Virus record (IMG/VR): IMGVR_UViG_3300001849_000422
Coordinates: 1 to 22,456 of that record
Strand: one strand, 5' to 3'
Length of the DNA stretch: 22,456 bases
From: a virus
Within the stretch, counting starts at the first letter, position 1; each line of letters opens with the position of its first letter. This document shows positions 7,675-17,228 of the stretch, one piece after another. The notes under the pieces were generated by a model. That model worked only from the letters and a program-made list of their open reading frames with translations. It was not told the origin of the DNA and searched no databases. The position numbers and the translations under genes are program-made.

Positions 7675-10600
7675 TGAGAAACATTGAAGATACAATTTCC
7701 TTCTTTGTTAAGAATCAATTTCCATCGTTCTATGAAGAGCAAGGACCGAGTTTTGTTGAATTTGTAAAACAATATTACAAGTATCTTGAACAAACAGGTA
7801 ATCCTCTATTTTATTCACGCAACCTGTTAGAGTACAGAGATGTTGATAAAACGATTGACAGCTTCATTGTTCATTTTAAAGAAAAATATCTAAAATATTT
7901 TCCCTATGAACTTGCTGTTGAAGATGCTAGATTTCTTGTAAAACACATCATGGATTTCTACAGATCGAAAGGATCTGAAAGAAGTTATGAAATATTTTTT
8001 CGATCGATTTACAACGCAACACCCACACTTTATTATCCTAAACAGGATCTTTTCAAACTATCGGACGGTAGTTGGTACAAACCTGTTTATCTCGAAGTTA
8101 AAAAAAATAGTAGGGACCTTGGAATTTTTGTTGGCAAAACAATTGTTGGATCTAGCTCTCAAGCTACTGCATTCGTTGAAGCAATAACCACAAAACGTTC
8201 GCAAGGTAGGCATATAAGCGTTGTTTATCTTAGTGGTGTACAAGGAAATTTTGTTGCGGGTGAGGTAATGACGATACAGTCTGATCCTATAATTGAAGGA
8301 AGTCCGTTGATTTTAGGATCGCTCACTAGTGTTGATGTGATAACTGGCGGTGAAAATTTTAGTGTTGGTGATGAGCTAAGAATTGTGTCTGGTCGAGGTA
8401 GCGGAGGTATTTTAAGAGTATCGCAAATTTCAACAGAAACCGGTATTGTTAAATTTATTCTTGTAGAGTCCGGATTTGGATTCACAAATACTGCTGCAGT
8501 GTTAGTGTCACAAAAAACGATGGATGTTTTACAAACAGCACCCGCATCAAATTTTAAAATATTTGATACTATAAGTCAACCGCTAGCCACAATTGAATTT
8601 AACACAGCCACGGGAACGTTCAATGTTGGTGATGTTGTTAATGGTTTTTATGCTAACAATTGGCTTGCAGGCAACGGAACAATTATCAACGTAGATACAT
8701 CGGGCCCTGGTGCAACCAACGGAATAATACTTGTCTCGACACATTCAGGTAATGTTGCTAATGGTTCAGCTGGATTGATTTACAAGTCTGGTAATACAGT
8801 TCAAGCTGTTATTGATGTGTACACAGATTCTACAGCCACAGGAAATTGTATAGGAACAAACACAACTTCTCTCGGGGTTATAAACGTACACAGCAATTAT
8901 GAAGCATACCCTGGAAATTACATTCACGGTTCTCCGATATCTTTATTTGGTAATGTTAACGTAGTTTATAACAGTACATCGATAACTGGAAACGGCACCG
9001 AGTTTGATAGAGAATTAGCTAACGGTGATATTGTTGTAATAGACACAATTAGATATCACATCAATACAATAACGAGCAACACTTCATTAACGATTACTAC
9101 ACCTTATATTAGAAATACCGCTAACGGTGTTGTGATGAAGAAATTTGGTTATATTTCTTACATTACAGACATTGGTTTGGGGTCAGGAGCACAATTTAAT
9201 GTAGGTGATATAGGTAATCCTGAAAGCGTTCGTCTCGACTATACATTTTTAAAAGACAGGAATGTTGGCAACGTTGCTTTCATGGACATGACTTTAGATG
9301 CTTTGAATTCAAATACAGCATATCCAATTGGTGTTGCCTGCACTTCATTCAATGCTCTTTCTGATGTAAGTTCTGTAGGTGACACAATTTCGATTCCGTC
9401 GGCAAATAGCAATTTTTCATATGGTGCTGCTGTTACATATGTTGTAGCGTCTGGTAACACAGCTGTTGGGGGATTAATAGCTAATACATCATATTATATT
9501 AGTTTTGCTAATAGTTCTTCAATCAAACTTTCAAACACGTTAGGTGGGGCAAATATTGATTTGACCGCTAGTTTGACGAATGAGTCTGGACATTATTTGC
9601 GTGGTCCTCTTCCGGGATACGGTTTTTGGAAATATCCTGGTGGTGATAAGGATGCAATACTTCTCGATTGTTTTGACATAGATGATTTTATAATAGGGTC
9701 TGTTGAATCGCTCGTCAGTTTAGACGGTGGTGAAAACTATACTAAACCTCCATTTATTAAAATATATGACAATAAAACTGGTGGTTATGATAAAAGAGAC
9801 TGGATATTTGAAGTGACAGGGGCTCCTCGAAACTTTACTGTAGGGGAAATTGTCGAACAAACATCTTTTGCTCCAGCAACTGTATTAACTGTTTCGTCTT
9901 ATGGTGGTAATACAGAAGCTGCAACACCTGGTGAATATGTATATCAGAGCAACGGATCTGCAAATGTTGCTACTGGTTATCTGTACTCAGCTTCGATTGG
10001 AGTTGGTGGTAGCGGATCTCTAACGTTGGTCAACGTTGCAGGATCTTTTACAACTTCGTACCAAATAAAAACACTATCAACGAATGCTAATGCAGTAGTT
10101 GGTTCGGTTTCGTTAAATACTTTGGATATAACAGGCCGTGCGATTGTAAAGGAAGACTCAAATACATCTGTTCTTCATGTTAAAAGACTTACATTCTTTG
10201 ACACATTTACTGAGGGTAGTGCTATTTTAGGAACAGATTCAGGTGTTCAAGCCACTTTAACAAAAGTGATTGAGGACAAAGACACTCTTAACATAGGTAA
10301 CAATTGTATAGTGACAGCTAACGTGACCATGGCTAATGGAACAATTATCAACGCCTCGATTGTAGATTCGGGAATTGGTTATATTGAAGATGAAATAATA
10401 ACAGCCATTAATGATCAGACAAGCACAGCAATAACCGTAAAAACTCACACACAATCGCAGGGCACAGGTAGGGGATTTTACAAATCAGCAGGTGGTTTTG
10501 CGAGCCATGATAAATATTTACATGATGGTGATTATTATCAAACTTTTTCATATGATATCAGAAGTAAGGTGCCTTTTGATATTTACAAGGATGTTCTCAA

Positions 10601-10706
10601 GCAAGTAATACATGTAGCTGGAACAAAATTGTTTGGAACTTTTGTCAATGATGTAACAGCTGATCTAACCGTAACAAGCAACACAACAATAGATATAATA
10701 ACATGA
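7674..10706 (+). CDS. 7: gp7-like baseplate wedge protein with inserted beta modules
   Basis: 1010 residues, close to T4 gp7 (1032) and in the gp7 position after gp6. The first 140 residues are helical with NQFPSFYEEQGPSFVEFVKQ, YYKYLEQ, LLEYRDVDKTIDSFIVHFKE and FYRSKGSERSYEIFFRSIYN, a block I know from gp7-type proteins of marine T4-like phages. The C-terminal block (residues about 940-990) has HDKYLHDGDYYQTFSYDI and VIHVAGTKLFGTF, also typical. Between them lie beta-rich modules: FxxGE/D-x-V units at about 186-202, 311-342 and 716-792; GG-E-N-F/Y or G-x-G-Y units at about 219-240, 677-699 and 893-915; and one T-G-x-G-T-x-F / G-D-I unit at about 430-492. T4 identity outside the ends is not evident, so the gp7 name rests on the ends, length and order. 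It ends in an ATGA overlap with gene 8. Confidence 0.75.
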   Translation: MRNIEDTISFFVKNQFPSFYEEQGPSFVEFVKQYYKYLEQTGNPLFYSRNLLEYRDVDKTIDSFIVHFKEKYLKYFPYELAVEDARFLVKHIMDFYRSKGSERSYEIFFRSIYNATPTLYYPKQDLFKLSDGSWYKPVYLEVKKNSRDLGIFVGKTIVGSSSQATAFVEAITTKRSQGRHISVVYLSGVQGNFVAGEVMTIQSDPIIEGSPLILGSLTSVDVITGGENFSVGDELRIVSGRGSGGILRVSQISTETGIVKFILVESGFGFTNTAAVLVSQKTMDVLQTAPASNFKIFDTISQPLATIEFNTATGTFNVGDVVNGFYANNWLAGNGTIINVDTSGPGATNGIILVSTHSGNVANGSAGLIYKSGNTVQAVIDVYTDSTATGNCIGTNTTSLGVINVHSNYEAYPGNYIHGSPISLFGNVNVVYNSTSITGNGTEFDRELANGDIVVIDTIRYHINTITSNTSLTITTPYIRNTANGVVMKKFGYISYITDIGLGSGAQFNVGDIGNPESVRLDYTFLKDRNVGNVAFMDMTLDALNSNTAYPIGVACTSFNALSDVSSVGDTISIPSANSNFSYGAAVTYVVASGNTAVGGLIANTSYYISFANSSSIKLSNTLGGANIDLTASLTNESGHYLRGPLPGYGFWKYPGGDKDAILLDCFDIDDFIIGSVESLVSLDGGENYTKPPFIKIYDNKTGGYDKRDWIFEVTGAPRNFTVGEIVEQTSFAPATVLTVSSYGGNTEAATPGEYVYQSNGSANVATGYLYSASIGVGGSGSLTLVNVAGSFTTSYQIKTLSTNANAVVGSVSLNTLDITGRAIVKEDSNTSVLHVKRLTFFDTFTEGSAILGTDSGVQATLTKVIEDKDTLNIGNNCIVTANVTMANGTIINASIVDSGIGYIEDEIITAINDQTSTAITVKTHTQSQGTGRGFYKSAGGFASHDKYLHDGDYYQTFSYDIRSKVPFDIYKDVLKQVIHVAGTKLFGTFVNDVTADLTVTSNTTIDIIT

Positions 10707-12457
10707 CGACACTGCTTCCTTCTCATCTCAAAACTCACATTGCTTCTCAATTAAAAGAATCAATTACAGAGTCATCAAATACAGCTTATTATGTGTTCGC
10801 TGGTAAACACACAGCATACGCAAATGGGTCAATTCCTACACCTGTCGATAGTTATCAAACAACTTTGTACGATGCTTATAATAATATGGTGTTTGGAAAA
10901 AGGGTGTCCAATTCAGATGTTTCGTTGTTAATACCTCGAGTCGAATGGTCTGCTAATGTGATATACAATAGTTATGATTCGAGCGAAGTTGTTGTTAACA
11001 CTAATTTTTACGTAGCTGTGCAGGGAACGGCACAACATGATGTGTTCAAAGTGATAGATAATAATGACCAGACCCCATCTTTAGTGGCTCCTAATGTTGC
11101 AGAAACCAGTCCAAGTGATGAATTTTATCAAACATCTGATGGATATGTGTGGAAATATATGTATAGTGTTGCTAACACTGTGTGGGATAAATTTGTAACT
11201 GACGACTACATGCCAGTTGGTTCAAATACGCAAGTTGAAGGCAATGCTGTGTCAGGAGCTATCGATCGTATTAAAATTGTGGAACGCGGTTCGAATTATA
11301 ATGCTGTTCTTGATGGTCAATTCACAGCTGATCAAATACAGATTGGTGGTAATCCTTTGTTTTATGTGATTGACAGTTCAGCCAGCCCCAATAACGATTT
11401 TTATACAGATAGCAACATTTATATAACATCCGGATCTGGTGCAGGGCAATTCAAGAAAATTACAGATTATATTGGGGCATATAGACGAATAGTTGTTAAT
11501 AACGCATTCACCACAGCGTTGTCAAATACAAGCACGTATGAAATACGTCCTAGTGTCGATATTGATGGGGATGGCACTGGCGCAGCAGCTCGTTGTTTGA
11601 TTGAAACTGGTTCTTCAAACAGTGTATCAGCTGTAGAAATACTTTCTCGAGGATCGGGATATTCATATGCTACACTAACAGTTAGAGCTAACACAGGGGG
11701 AATTTCAAATGCTGCTGTTTTGGTCCCTGTTATTGCTCCGCCTGGAGGGCACGGTTCAAATGCAGCGTTGGAACTTGGAGCAACTGCTGTAGGAATTAGT
11801 GTGAAGTTTGCAAATAACGAATCAAACAATATTCCTACAACAAATGATTATAGGACAATAGGTGTTTTAAAAGATCCTTTGTTTGCAAATGTTCATTTAA
11901 CTTTAACTAGTATAAGTGGTGTGTTTACTGTTGGCGATACGGTAACACAGGTCAATTCTAATGCCACGGGTACTATAACATCATTTGAAGGATCGTCATT
12001 GTATTTGACAAACGTTAAAGGGGAAATTGTTCAAGGTCAGACAGTGTATCAATCTAATGGTGTGGCAAACGTTGCAACAGCAAACGTTTCGTTGTATGAG
12101 ATAAATAATGTAGCGAAAAATTTTAACACGTTTGATCAAAGATTCAAATACAGTGTTAATTATATTTCGGGGACGTTTCAAGCTGATGAAGCGGTTTATC
12201 AAAACAACATTTCTCTTGCAAACGGTGTTTATCACAGCAATGATGCAACGTTTTTCACGATGACAAATGTTAAAGGTGTAATTAATGCTGAAGAAGAAGT
12301 TGTTGGTGTAACATCTTCAGCAAGAGCTAATGTAACTGGAAGAGTTGAACCCGATCTTGTTAAATATTCAGGTGATGTTATTTTCTTGGAATATATAGAT
12401 CCGGTGACAAGATCAAACACACAATCAGAGCAGATAAAAATTGTTTTGAAGTTTTAA
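10703..12457 (+). CDS. 8: Baseplate wedge protein gp8, enlarged
   Basis: 584 residues against 334 in T4. gp8 is a dimeric outer wedge component that binds gp7 and gp10. Family blocks: LLIPRVEWSANVIYNSYD (about residues 75-92), FYVAV and VFKVIDN, DGYVWKYMYSVANTVWDKFV (about 146-165), DDYMPVG, GSGAGQFKKITDY (about 244-256), NDYRTIGVLKDP (about 381-392), and the ending EQIKIVLKF, which parallels the T4 ending. The added length is mostly repeated beta modules: GSNY and GSGY units (about 190-200 and 312-325) and three consecutive FxxG/A-D/E-x-V units between 404 and 545 (SGVFTVGDTVTQVNSNATG, KGEIVQGQTVYQSNGVANV, SGTFQADEAVYQNN). It is 9 bp from the next gene. Confidence 0.88.
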   Translation: MTTLLPSHLKTHIASQLKESITESSNTAYYVFAGKHTAYANGSIPTPVDSYQTTLYDAYNNMVFGKRVSNSDVSLLIPRVEWSANVIYNSYDSSEVVVNTNFYVAVQGTAQHDVFKVIDNNDQTPSLVAPNVAETSPSDEFYQTSDGYVWKYMYSVANTVWDKFVTDDYMPVGSNTQVEGNAVSGAIDRIKIVERGSNYNAVLDGQFTADQIQIGGNPLFYVIDSSASPNNDFYTDSNIYITSGSGAGQFKKITDYIGAYRRIVVNNAFTTALSNTSTYEIRPSVDIDGDGTGAAARCLIETGSSNSVSAVEILSRGSGYSYATLTVRANTGGISNAAVLVPVIAPPGGHGSNAALELGATAVGISVKFANNESNNIPTTNDYRTIGVLKDPLFANVHLTLTSISGVFTVGDTVTQVNSNATGTITSFEGSSLYLTNVKGEIVQGQTVYQSNGVANVATANVSLYEINNVAKNFNTFDQRFKYSVNYISGTFQADEAVYQNNISLANGVYHSNDATFFTMTNVKGVINAEEEVVGVTSSARANVTGRVEPDLVKYSGDVIFLEYIDPVTRSNTQSEQIKIVLKF

Positions 12458-12466
12458 GAGGAAAAT

Positions 12467-15400
12467 ATGTCTATCGAAACGAATTTAAATGTATCGCCGT
12501 ATTTTGACGATTATGACGAGGCAAAAGAATTTTATAGAGTTCTTTTTAGGCCAGGTGTATCTGTCCAAGTACGAGAACTGAATCAACTTCAATCAATTTT
12601 TCAAAACCAAATTGAGCGATTTGGTAATCATGTTTTTAAAAATGGAACGATTGTTAGTGGTGTCAATTTTCAATATGTCCCGTATTATCCATATGTAAAA
12701 ATTAAAGACGTTAATTCCCAAAATCAACCTGTTGATGTTCAGACGTATTCTAAATTATGGGTCAAGAATTCTGCAAATCTTATTGCTAAGGTTATCAACT
12801 ATCAGTTAGGTGTTGAGTCACGCGATCCGGATCTCAACACGTTGTATCTTAGATATTTAAATTCGGGTGATACGCGCGACAAACAAAGCTTTGCTAATAG
12901 CGATGTGCTGACAGTATTTAGCACTGACGACCCGTTATTTGCTGTTAATGTTGAAAACGGTGGTGTCAATTTCTCTAATTCGGACGCAGCTGTATTTTTA
13001 AGTGCACTTACAATCAATGTAGGTTCAGGCACATTTACTAACGGTGAAACAATTAATCAAGCTGTTACCGGGGCCCGTGGTCAAATTTTGGAAATTAATA
13101 CTACAGCCATAGCAGATACCACGTTTATTAAAGTTAAACCTCTCAATAGCGATCTTTCAAACACGAGCGGAACAGCTGCAAAATGGACATTCGAAACAGG
13201 GTATAATATTACTGGAGCTACCAGCAGCGCAGTTGCAAACGTGGCTGGTTTTATTGGTAGTGGAGCAGCTGGTGAAGTTAGGACAGACAGTCTCGGTGTT
13301 GTGCTATCAATACAACTTACAGATGTGGGAAGTGGTTATGTTATTCCCCCTTATACCACAATTAAACCTCTGTCTGTTTCAGCAAGTGTATCGACGTTAA
13401 ATCTGTATTCACAAAACTATTTAACGAATATTACGGTAGCAAATAGTAGTTTTACTTCCCCTGTTGGCAACGGCTATGCTTTTGCTGTATCGGAAGGGAT
13501 GATATATCAAAAAGGGGTGTTTCTCCGGGTTGACCCTCAATTGGTAATTGTTGAAAAATACTCAAGCTCGCCTAATAATGTTGTTGTTGGTTTTGATACG
13601 TCCGAATCAATTATCACGAGCTCAATCGATGAGACGTTGTTTGACAACGCTACAGGATCTCCAAATGAAACAGCACCAGGAGCCAATCGACTAAAACTGT
13701 CCCCAACCTTGACATCCATGTCAAAGCCAGAATCAGAGGCAAATACATCATTCTTGCCATTGGTGGAATTTGTTGAAGGGTTTCCGTATAAAGAGAACAG
13801 AGTAACAGTTTATAACACTTTAGCAAAGGAATTTGAACGCAGAACGCATGAATCGGCAGGGGATTATGTGCTCGATCCGTTTTCTGTTTCAACAAGAGAA
13901 CTAACAATTTCTTCGACAAACACCTCTCCTAACACAACGCATGTGCAGGTTGTTGTTGATCCTGGTACTGCTTATATTTCTGGAAGTCGTGTCGAAACGT
14001 TGAGAAACACGTTGATATCAATACCGAAGGGTGTTGAAACAACAGTGCGTGAAGGGCAAATACTGACAACAAGTTACGGAGCTTATGTATTAGTTAATCA
14101 ATTAGCTGGTTCGTTCGATGTTAAATCGGGAAGCACGATTTCTTTGCGTGATACAGCAGCTCAGGCACTTTCAAACACATCTTCATTCACAGTGACAGCG
14201 GCTGGTAATGAAATCGGCACAGCAAGAATACGTTCAATAGCTTTTAATTCAGGCGCTCTTGGATCACCCGAATCGCTGTATGAATTGTATTTGTTCGATA
14301 TTAATATGAATCAGGGTAAAAATTTCAGAGAAGTTCGTTCCGTTTACTACAACGGAACAGTGAAAGCAATAGCAGACATTAATCTCGAACTTGATCCGTC
14401 GTTGAATTCGTATGTTGCTGTATTGAAGCAAGCTCAGTATCGATCGCTTGTATTTAATACTAATGTTGAAGCAGCTAAAGTTGTAAACACTGCTATATTC
14501 GAATATAAAACAACTGACAATTCATTAAATATTAATGCAAATGGTGTTGTTACAATATCTTTGGTAACGTCCGGTGAAACGTTTCCGTACACTGCTGGTG
14601 GTAGTCTGTCTGATAATCAAGAAAATGAAGTTATCATTATTCCTCAAGCTAATCTTCAGGCATACTCAAACATAGCAGGAAGCGTAACGTTTTCTGGTAA
14701 TGTGATGACAGGCACAAGCACAACATTTGTCAATGACTTGCGTGTTGGAGATTTTATTAAAGTTGCAAACACTATTGCCAGTGAAGTGTTCAGTGTTACG
14801 TCTATTTCAAACAACACAAGCGCTACAGTAAGAGCAGCGCCGTTAGCAGTGTCGACCGGAAACGTCGTGGTATTCTTTCCAGCTTATAGACCACTGAACT
14901 TTTCTTCGAGAACCAGTCGTGCAATTACACTTTCAAGCAACTCGACTGTGTTGTCAGCAGACTTAGGTGTTGCGTTAGTTGGATCAAACACGGTTAGTGC
15001 ATCGTACAAGGTTAGGAACACAGCTTCAGGACAAGTAACAAAATCGGTGTATAGAGATTGTTATGTAAAGCTGCGTCTATCTGATAACGTTGGTGGTAAT
15101 ACAGGACCATGGTGTTTGGGTGTTCCAGATGTCATTAGGTTGAAAAACGTGTATGTGGGTGATTCAACAGTAAATACATCGTCTGCAGATATAACGAAAA
15201 ACTTCTATGTTGATGCAAATCAAAACGATGATTTTTATAATCTCAGTTATCTTGTTCAGCAAAAAAAATCTTCATTAGAATTGACGTCAGCGGATTATCT
15301 GCTAATCAAAGTCGATATATTGCAGCATTCGGTGTCAGGTGGATTCAAGACAATAAGCTCTTATGGTAACATTGATGATTCAAAAACACTAACACAATCA

Positions 15401-16573
15401 ACCAATACGATTAATACATTAGAAATTCCATTCGGTCTTAGAGATACAGTTGATTTCAGACCAATTGTTACTGCGACTGCTACAGTAACAAACGTAGCTG
15501 CTTCGGCTACTATGAACCCGGCTAACACTGTCGGGTTTGATAACTCAACAAAGTATTTTCCTGTCCCCGATAGTGAATTTTCTTATACGGTTGAGAATTA
15601 TCTTGGTAGATCTGATAGAATCATTGTTACAAAGAACGGAGATTTTGAAGCATTACAAGGAAGATATGGTGATATAGATAAGGAACCTCCTCCATCTCCA
15701 GCAGAAGCAATGACATTGCAAATCGTTAAAGTACCCCCGTATCCTTCATTAGCTGGTGTGCCTAGCGTTACTACATCCGAGTTTTTGACAACGTTAATTG
15801 GTGATTCGACAGGTGTAAAGAAAAACAGGCGATCTACAATTGCACTGAATGGCAAGGCATCGCAAATTAGTCCTCAGCCATTACAATATACGATGAATGA
15901 TGTTCGTCGTCTTGAAAACAGAATTCAAGCACTTGAATATCAAGTATCGTTGAATTCGCTGGAGAATCAAATCGGTCGATTGAATATTCCAAGTGGACTT
16001 GACCGTACGGTATCGCGTTTTAAAAATGGTTTCTTTGTTGATGATTTTAATAGTAGCACAAAAGCTGACATTTTGAATTCAGAATTCAACGCATTTATTG
16101 ATTTAGAACGTGGAGAATTGCAACCTAATCAAAATCATATTAACTTGCAGTGTGAATTTGACCGTAGTGATACCGCAACAAATAATGCAATTGTTAATAT
16201 TACACTACCCAACTTTGATACAATAACTAATGTTCTCATGTTGCCGTTCACAGAGTACACATTAATATCGCAGCCAATAGCAACAACCCCGATACCGCCT
16301 ACTCCTCCTGTTGTTGTTGTTCCTACTCCTCCTGCTACACCTGATCCCGAAGTGATTTATGTCCCTGTTGTACAAACAGGGACAGAGACAGTGCCGGTAG
16401 TAACGACTATACCCCCGATCGTTCCTCAAACACAATTTAATGGTCACATGATGGTAATGCCTTCCTCGTTTACAGTTGAAGGTATAATAGAAGAGCGTGT
16501 GACAATTAATCTACAGGATCAGAGTTCATATTATGGGTGGGGTTACGGCGACGGCGACGGCGATACCACGTAA
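12467..16573 (+). CDS. DUF4815-type virion protein, probable baseplate periphery
   Basis: 1368 residues. The N-terminus is the DUF4815 signature: YFDDYDEAKEFYRVLFRPGV, then VQVRELNQLQSIFQNQIERF and GNHVFKNGTIVSG. Proteins of this family lie between gp8 and the fibres in many aquatic T4-like phages and are virion structural proteins; some annotators equate them with gp10, which I cannot confirm. Other features: a beta module (SGTFTNGETINQAVTGARG) at about 186-228, a DVGSGY unit at about 278-303, a T-G-T-S-T-T-F / VGDFIKV unit at about 735-806, a short coiled coil (VRRLENRIQALEYQV) at about 1145-1165, a Pro/Val/Thr-rich linker at about 1271-1318, and a C-terminal YGWGYGDGDGD tail made of a repeated GGCGAC hexamer. 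AAGAGG overlapping the preceding stop codon serves as ribosome site. Confidence 0.8.
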   Translation: MSIETNLNVSPYFDDYDEAKEFYRVLFRPGVSVQVRELNQLQSIFQNQIERFGNHVFKNGTIVSGVNFQYVPYYPYVKIKDVNSQNQPVDVQTYSKLWVKNSANLIAKVINYQLGVESRDPDLNTLYLRYLNSGDTRDKQSFANSDVLTVFSTDDPLFAVNVENGGVNFSNSDAAVFLSALTINVGSGTFTNGETINQAVTGARGQILEINTTAIADTTFIKVKPLNSDLSNTSGTAAKWTFETGYNITGATSSAVANVAGFIGSGAAGEVRTDSLGVVLSIQLTDVGSGYVIPPYTTIKPLSVSASVSTLNLYSQNYLTNITVANSSFTSPVGNGYAFAVSEGMIYQKGVFLRVDPQLVIVEKYSSSPNNVVVGFDTSESIITSSIDETLFDNATGSPNETAPGANRLKLSPTLTSMSKPESEANTSFLPLVEFVEGFPYKENRVTVYNTLAKEFERRTHESAGDYVLDPFSVSTRELTISSTNTSPNTTHVQVVVDPGTAYISGSRVETLRNTLISIPKGVETTVREGQILTTSYGAYVLVNQLAGSFDVKSGSTISLRDTAAQALSNTSSFTVTAAGNEIGTARIRSIAFNSGALGSPESLYELYLFDINMNQGKNFREVRSVYYNGTVKAIADINLELDPSLNSYVAVLKQAQYRSLVFNTNVEAAKVVNTAIFEYKTTDNSLNINANGVVTISLVTSGETFPYTAGGSLSDNQENEVIIIPQANLQAYSNIAGSVTFSGNVMTGTSTTFVNDLRVGDFIKVANTIASEVFSVTSISNNTSATVRAAPLAVSTGNVVVFFPAYRPLNFSSRTSRAITLSSNSTVLSADLGVALVGSNTVSASYKVRNTASGQVTKSVYRDCYVKLRLSDNVGGNTGPWCLGVPDVIRLKNVYVGDSTVNTSSADITKNFYVDANQNDDFYNLSYLVQQKKSSLELTSADYLLIKVDILQHSVSGGFKTISSYGNIDDSKTLTQSTNTINTLEIPFGLRDTVDFRPIVTATATVTNVAASATMNPANTVGFDNSTKYFPVPDSEFSYTVENYLGRSDRIIVTKNGDFEALQGRYGDIDKEPPPSPAEAMTLQIVKVPPYPSLAGVPSVTTSEFLTTLIGDSTGVKKNRRSTIALNGKASQISPQPLQYTMNDVRRLENRIQALEYQVSLNSLENQIGRLNIPSGLDRTVSRFKNGFFVDDFNSSTKADILNSEFNAFIDLERGELQPNQNHINLQCEFDRSDTATNNAIVNITLPNFDTITNVLMLPFTEYTLISQPIATTPIPPTPPVVVVPTPPATPDPEVIYVPVVQTGTETVPVVTTIPPIVPQTQFNGHMMVMPSSFTVEGIIEERVTINLQDQSSYYGWGYGDGDGDTT

Positions 16574-16592
16574 AACCTTACTATTTCAAATA

Positions 16593-16600
16593 AATAAATA
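16593..16600 (+). promoter_or_regulatory. Possible late promoter core AATAAATA before the 192-residue gene
   Basis: The 48 bp gap after the DUF4815 gene is almost pure A/T and holds overlapping AATAAATA copies (16589-16596 and 16593-16600), followed by a clear ribosome site, AGAGGA at 16612-16617, 4 bp before the ATG. It fits the relaxed NATAAATA late motif, and this is one of the few real gaps in the operon. Low-complexity A/T sequence makes chance matches likely. Confidence 0.35.
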
Positions 16601-16621
16601 TATTATATAAAAGAGGAATAT

Positions 16622-17200
16622 ATGCCTATTAGTTTAACACCAAGACCAGCAACACCACCTGGCTGGGTCGAAATACAGGATTCTCGAGAAAACATAGGAT
16701 TCACATACATATCAAAAGCAGAAGCGTTTATGATAGGTGTGTTTGGCTTGATGCCATCAACGCGTCATTATGTTTTTTTTGAAGGTGTACGTGTTTCAGA
16801 CGATAAAATCAAGCCTCTCAATCAGAATATCGGTGCACCGTTATACACAGACGAAAATGGTCAAGCGCAATTTGTGTTTTACTATCAGTCTGATATACAA
16901 GCTGATGTTCCTATGGAACGTTTTGGTGAGGTTTCACAACGTATTGGAGGGGACAAGGAATTAGTATGCGCAAATGCACCAGATACAACCCTATCAATAC
17001 CAACATCAGATATTCTTCCGTTTTCTTCTTATTGCAAACAAAACATAATGTTTAAAGCAACAGCAATTTCTGAATTGCCTATAAAAACAAATTACTCATT
17101 TGCTTATCCTGTGGCACCGGTAGTGCCTAGCTTGCGCCAGTCGTCCGAAGATGGTGGGTTTTATTACACTAATGGTGGTGATGGTGGTAGCGATGGTTAA
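16622..17200 (+). CDS. Small virion protein resembling a segment of DUF4815-type proteins
   Basis: 192 residues. The central block GLMPSTRHYVFFEGVRVSD, followed by PLYTDENGQAQFVFYYQ, resembles the 'L-x-P-N-T-x-x-Y-x-F-F-D-G' segment with a following 'T-D-x-x-G' that I know from the C-terminal half of long DUF4815/gp10-like proteins in related phages. The gene may therefore be a detached part of that architecture. The start is supported by AGAGGA 4 bp upstream. The C-terminus is Gly/Asp-rich (TNGGDGGSDG), echoing the GDGDGD end of the protein before it. There is no signal peptide and no membrane segment. The likely role is a baseplate or fibre-attachment component by position; function is not shown. 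Confidence 0.7.
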   Translation: MPISLTPRPATPPGWVEIQDSRENIGFTYISKAEAFMIGVFGLMPSTRHYVFFEGVRVSDDKIKPLNQNIGAPLYTDENGQAQFVFYYQSDIQADVPMERFGEVSQRIGGDKELVCANAPDTTLSIPTSDILPFSSYCKQNIMFKATAISELPIKTNYSFAYPVAPVVPSLRQSSEDGGFYYTNGGDGGSDG

Positions 17201-17228
17201 TAATGACTAGAGACATTAGAGGAAAATA

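Noticed and set aside
11467-11829. Minus-strand frame of 120 codons inside gene 8
   Set aside because: It lies under a well-supported gp8 frame, with no motif and no start signal; an antisense shadow.
12100-12107. GATAAATA and similar NATAAATA matches inside genes (also near 19378)
   Set aside because: Matches inside coding sequence are expected by chance in AT-rich DNA, and no downstream gene start is placed to use them; not listed as promoters.
16573-16622. Possible programmed frameshift joining the DUF4815 gene to the 192-residue gene
   Set aside because: The gap is 48 bp of A/T-rich DNA with a separate, well-placed ribosome site, and no slippery heptamer is seen at the stop codon. Independent translation is simpler.
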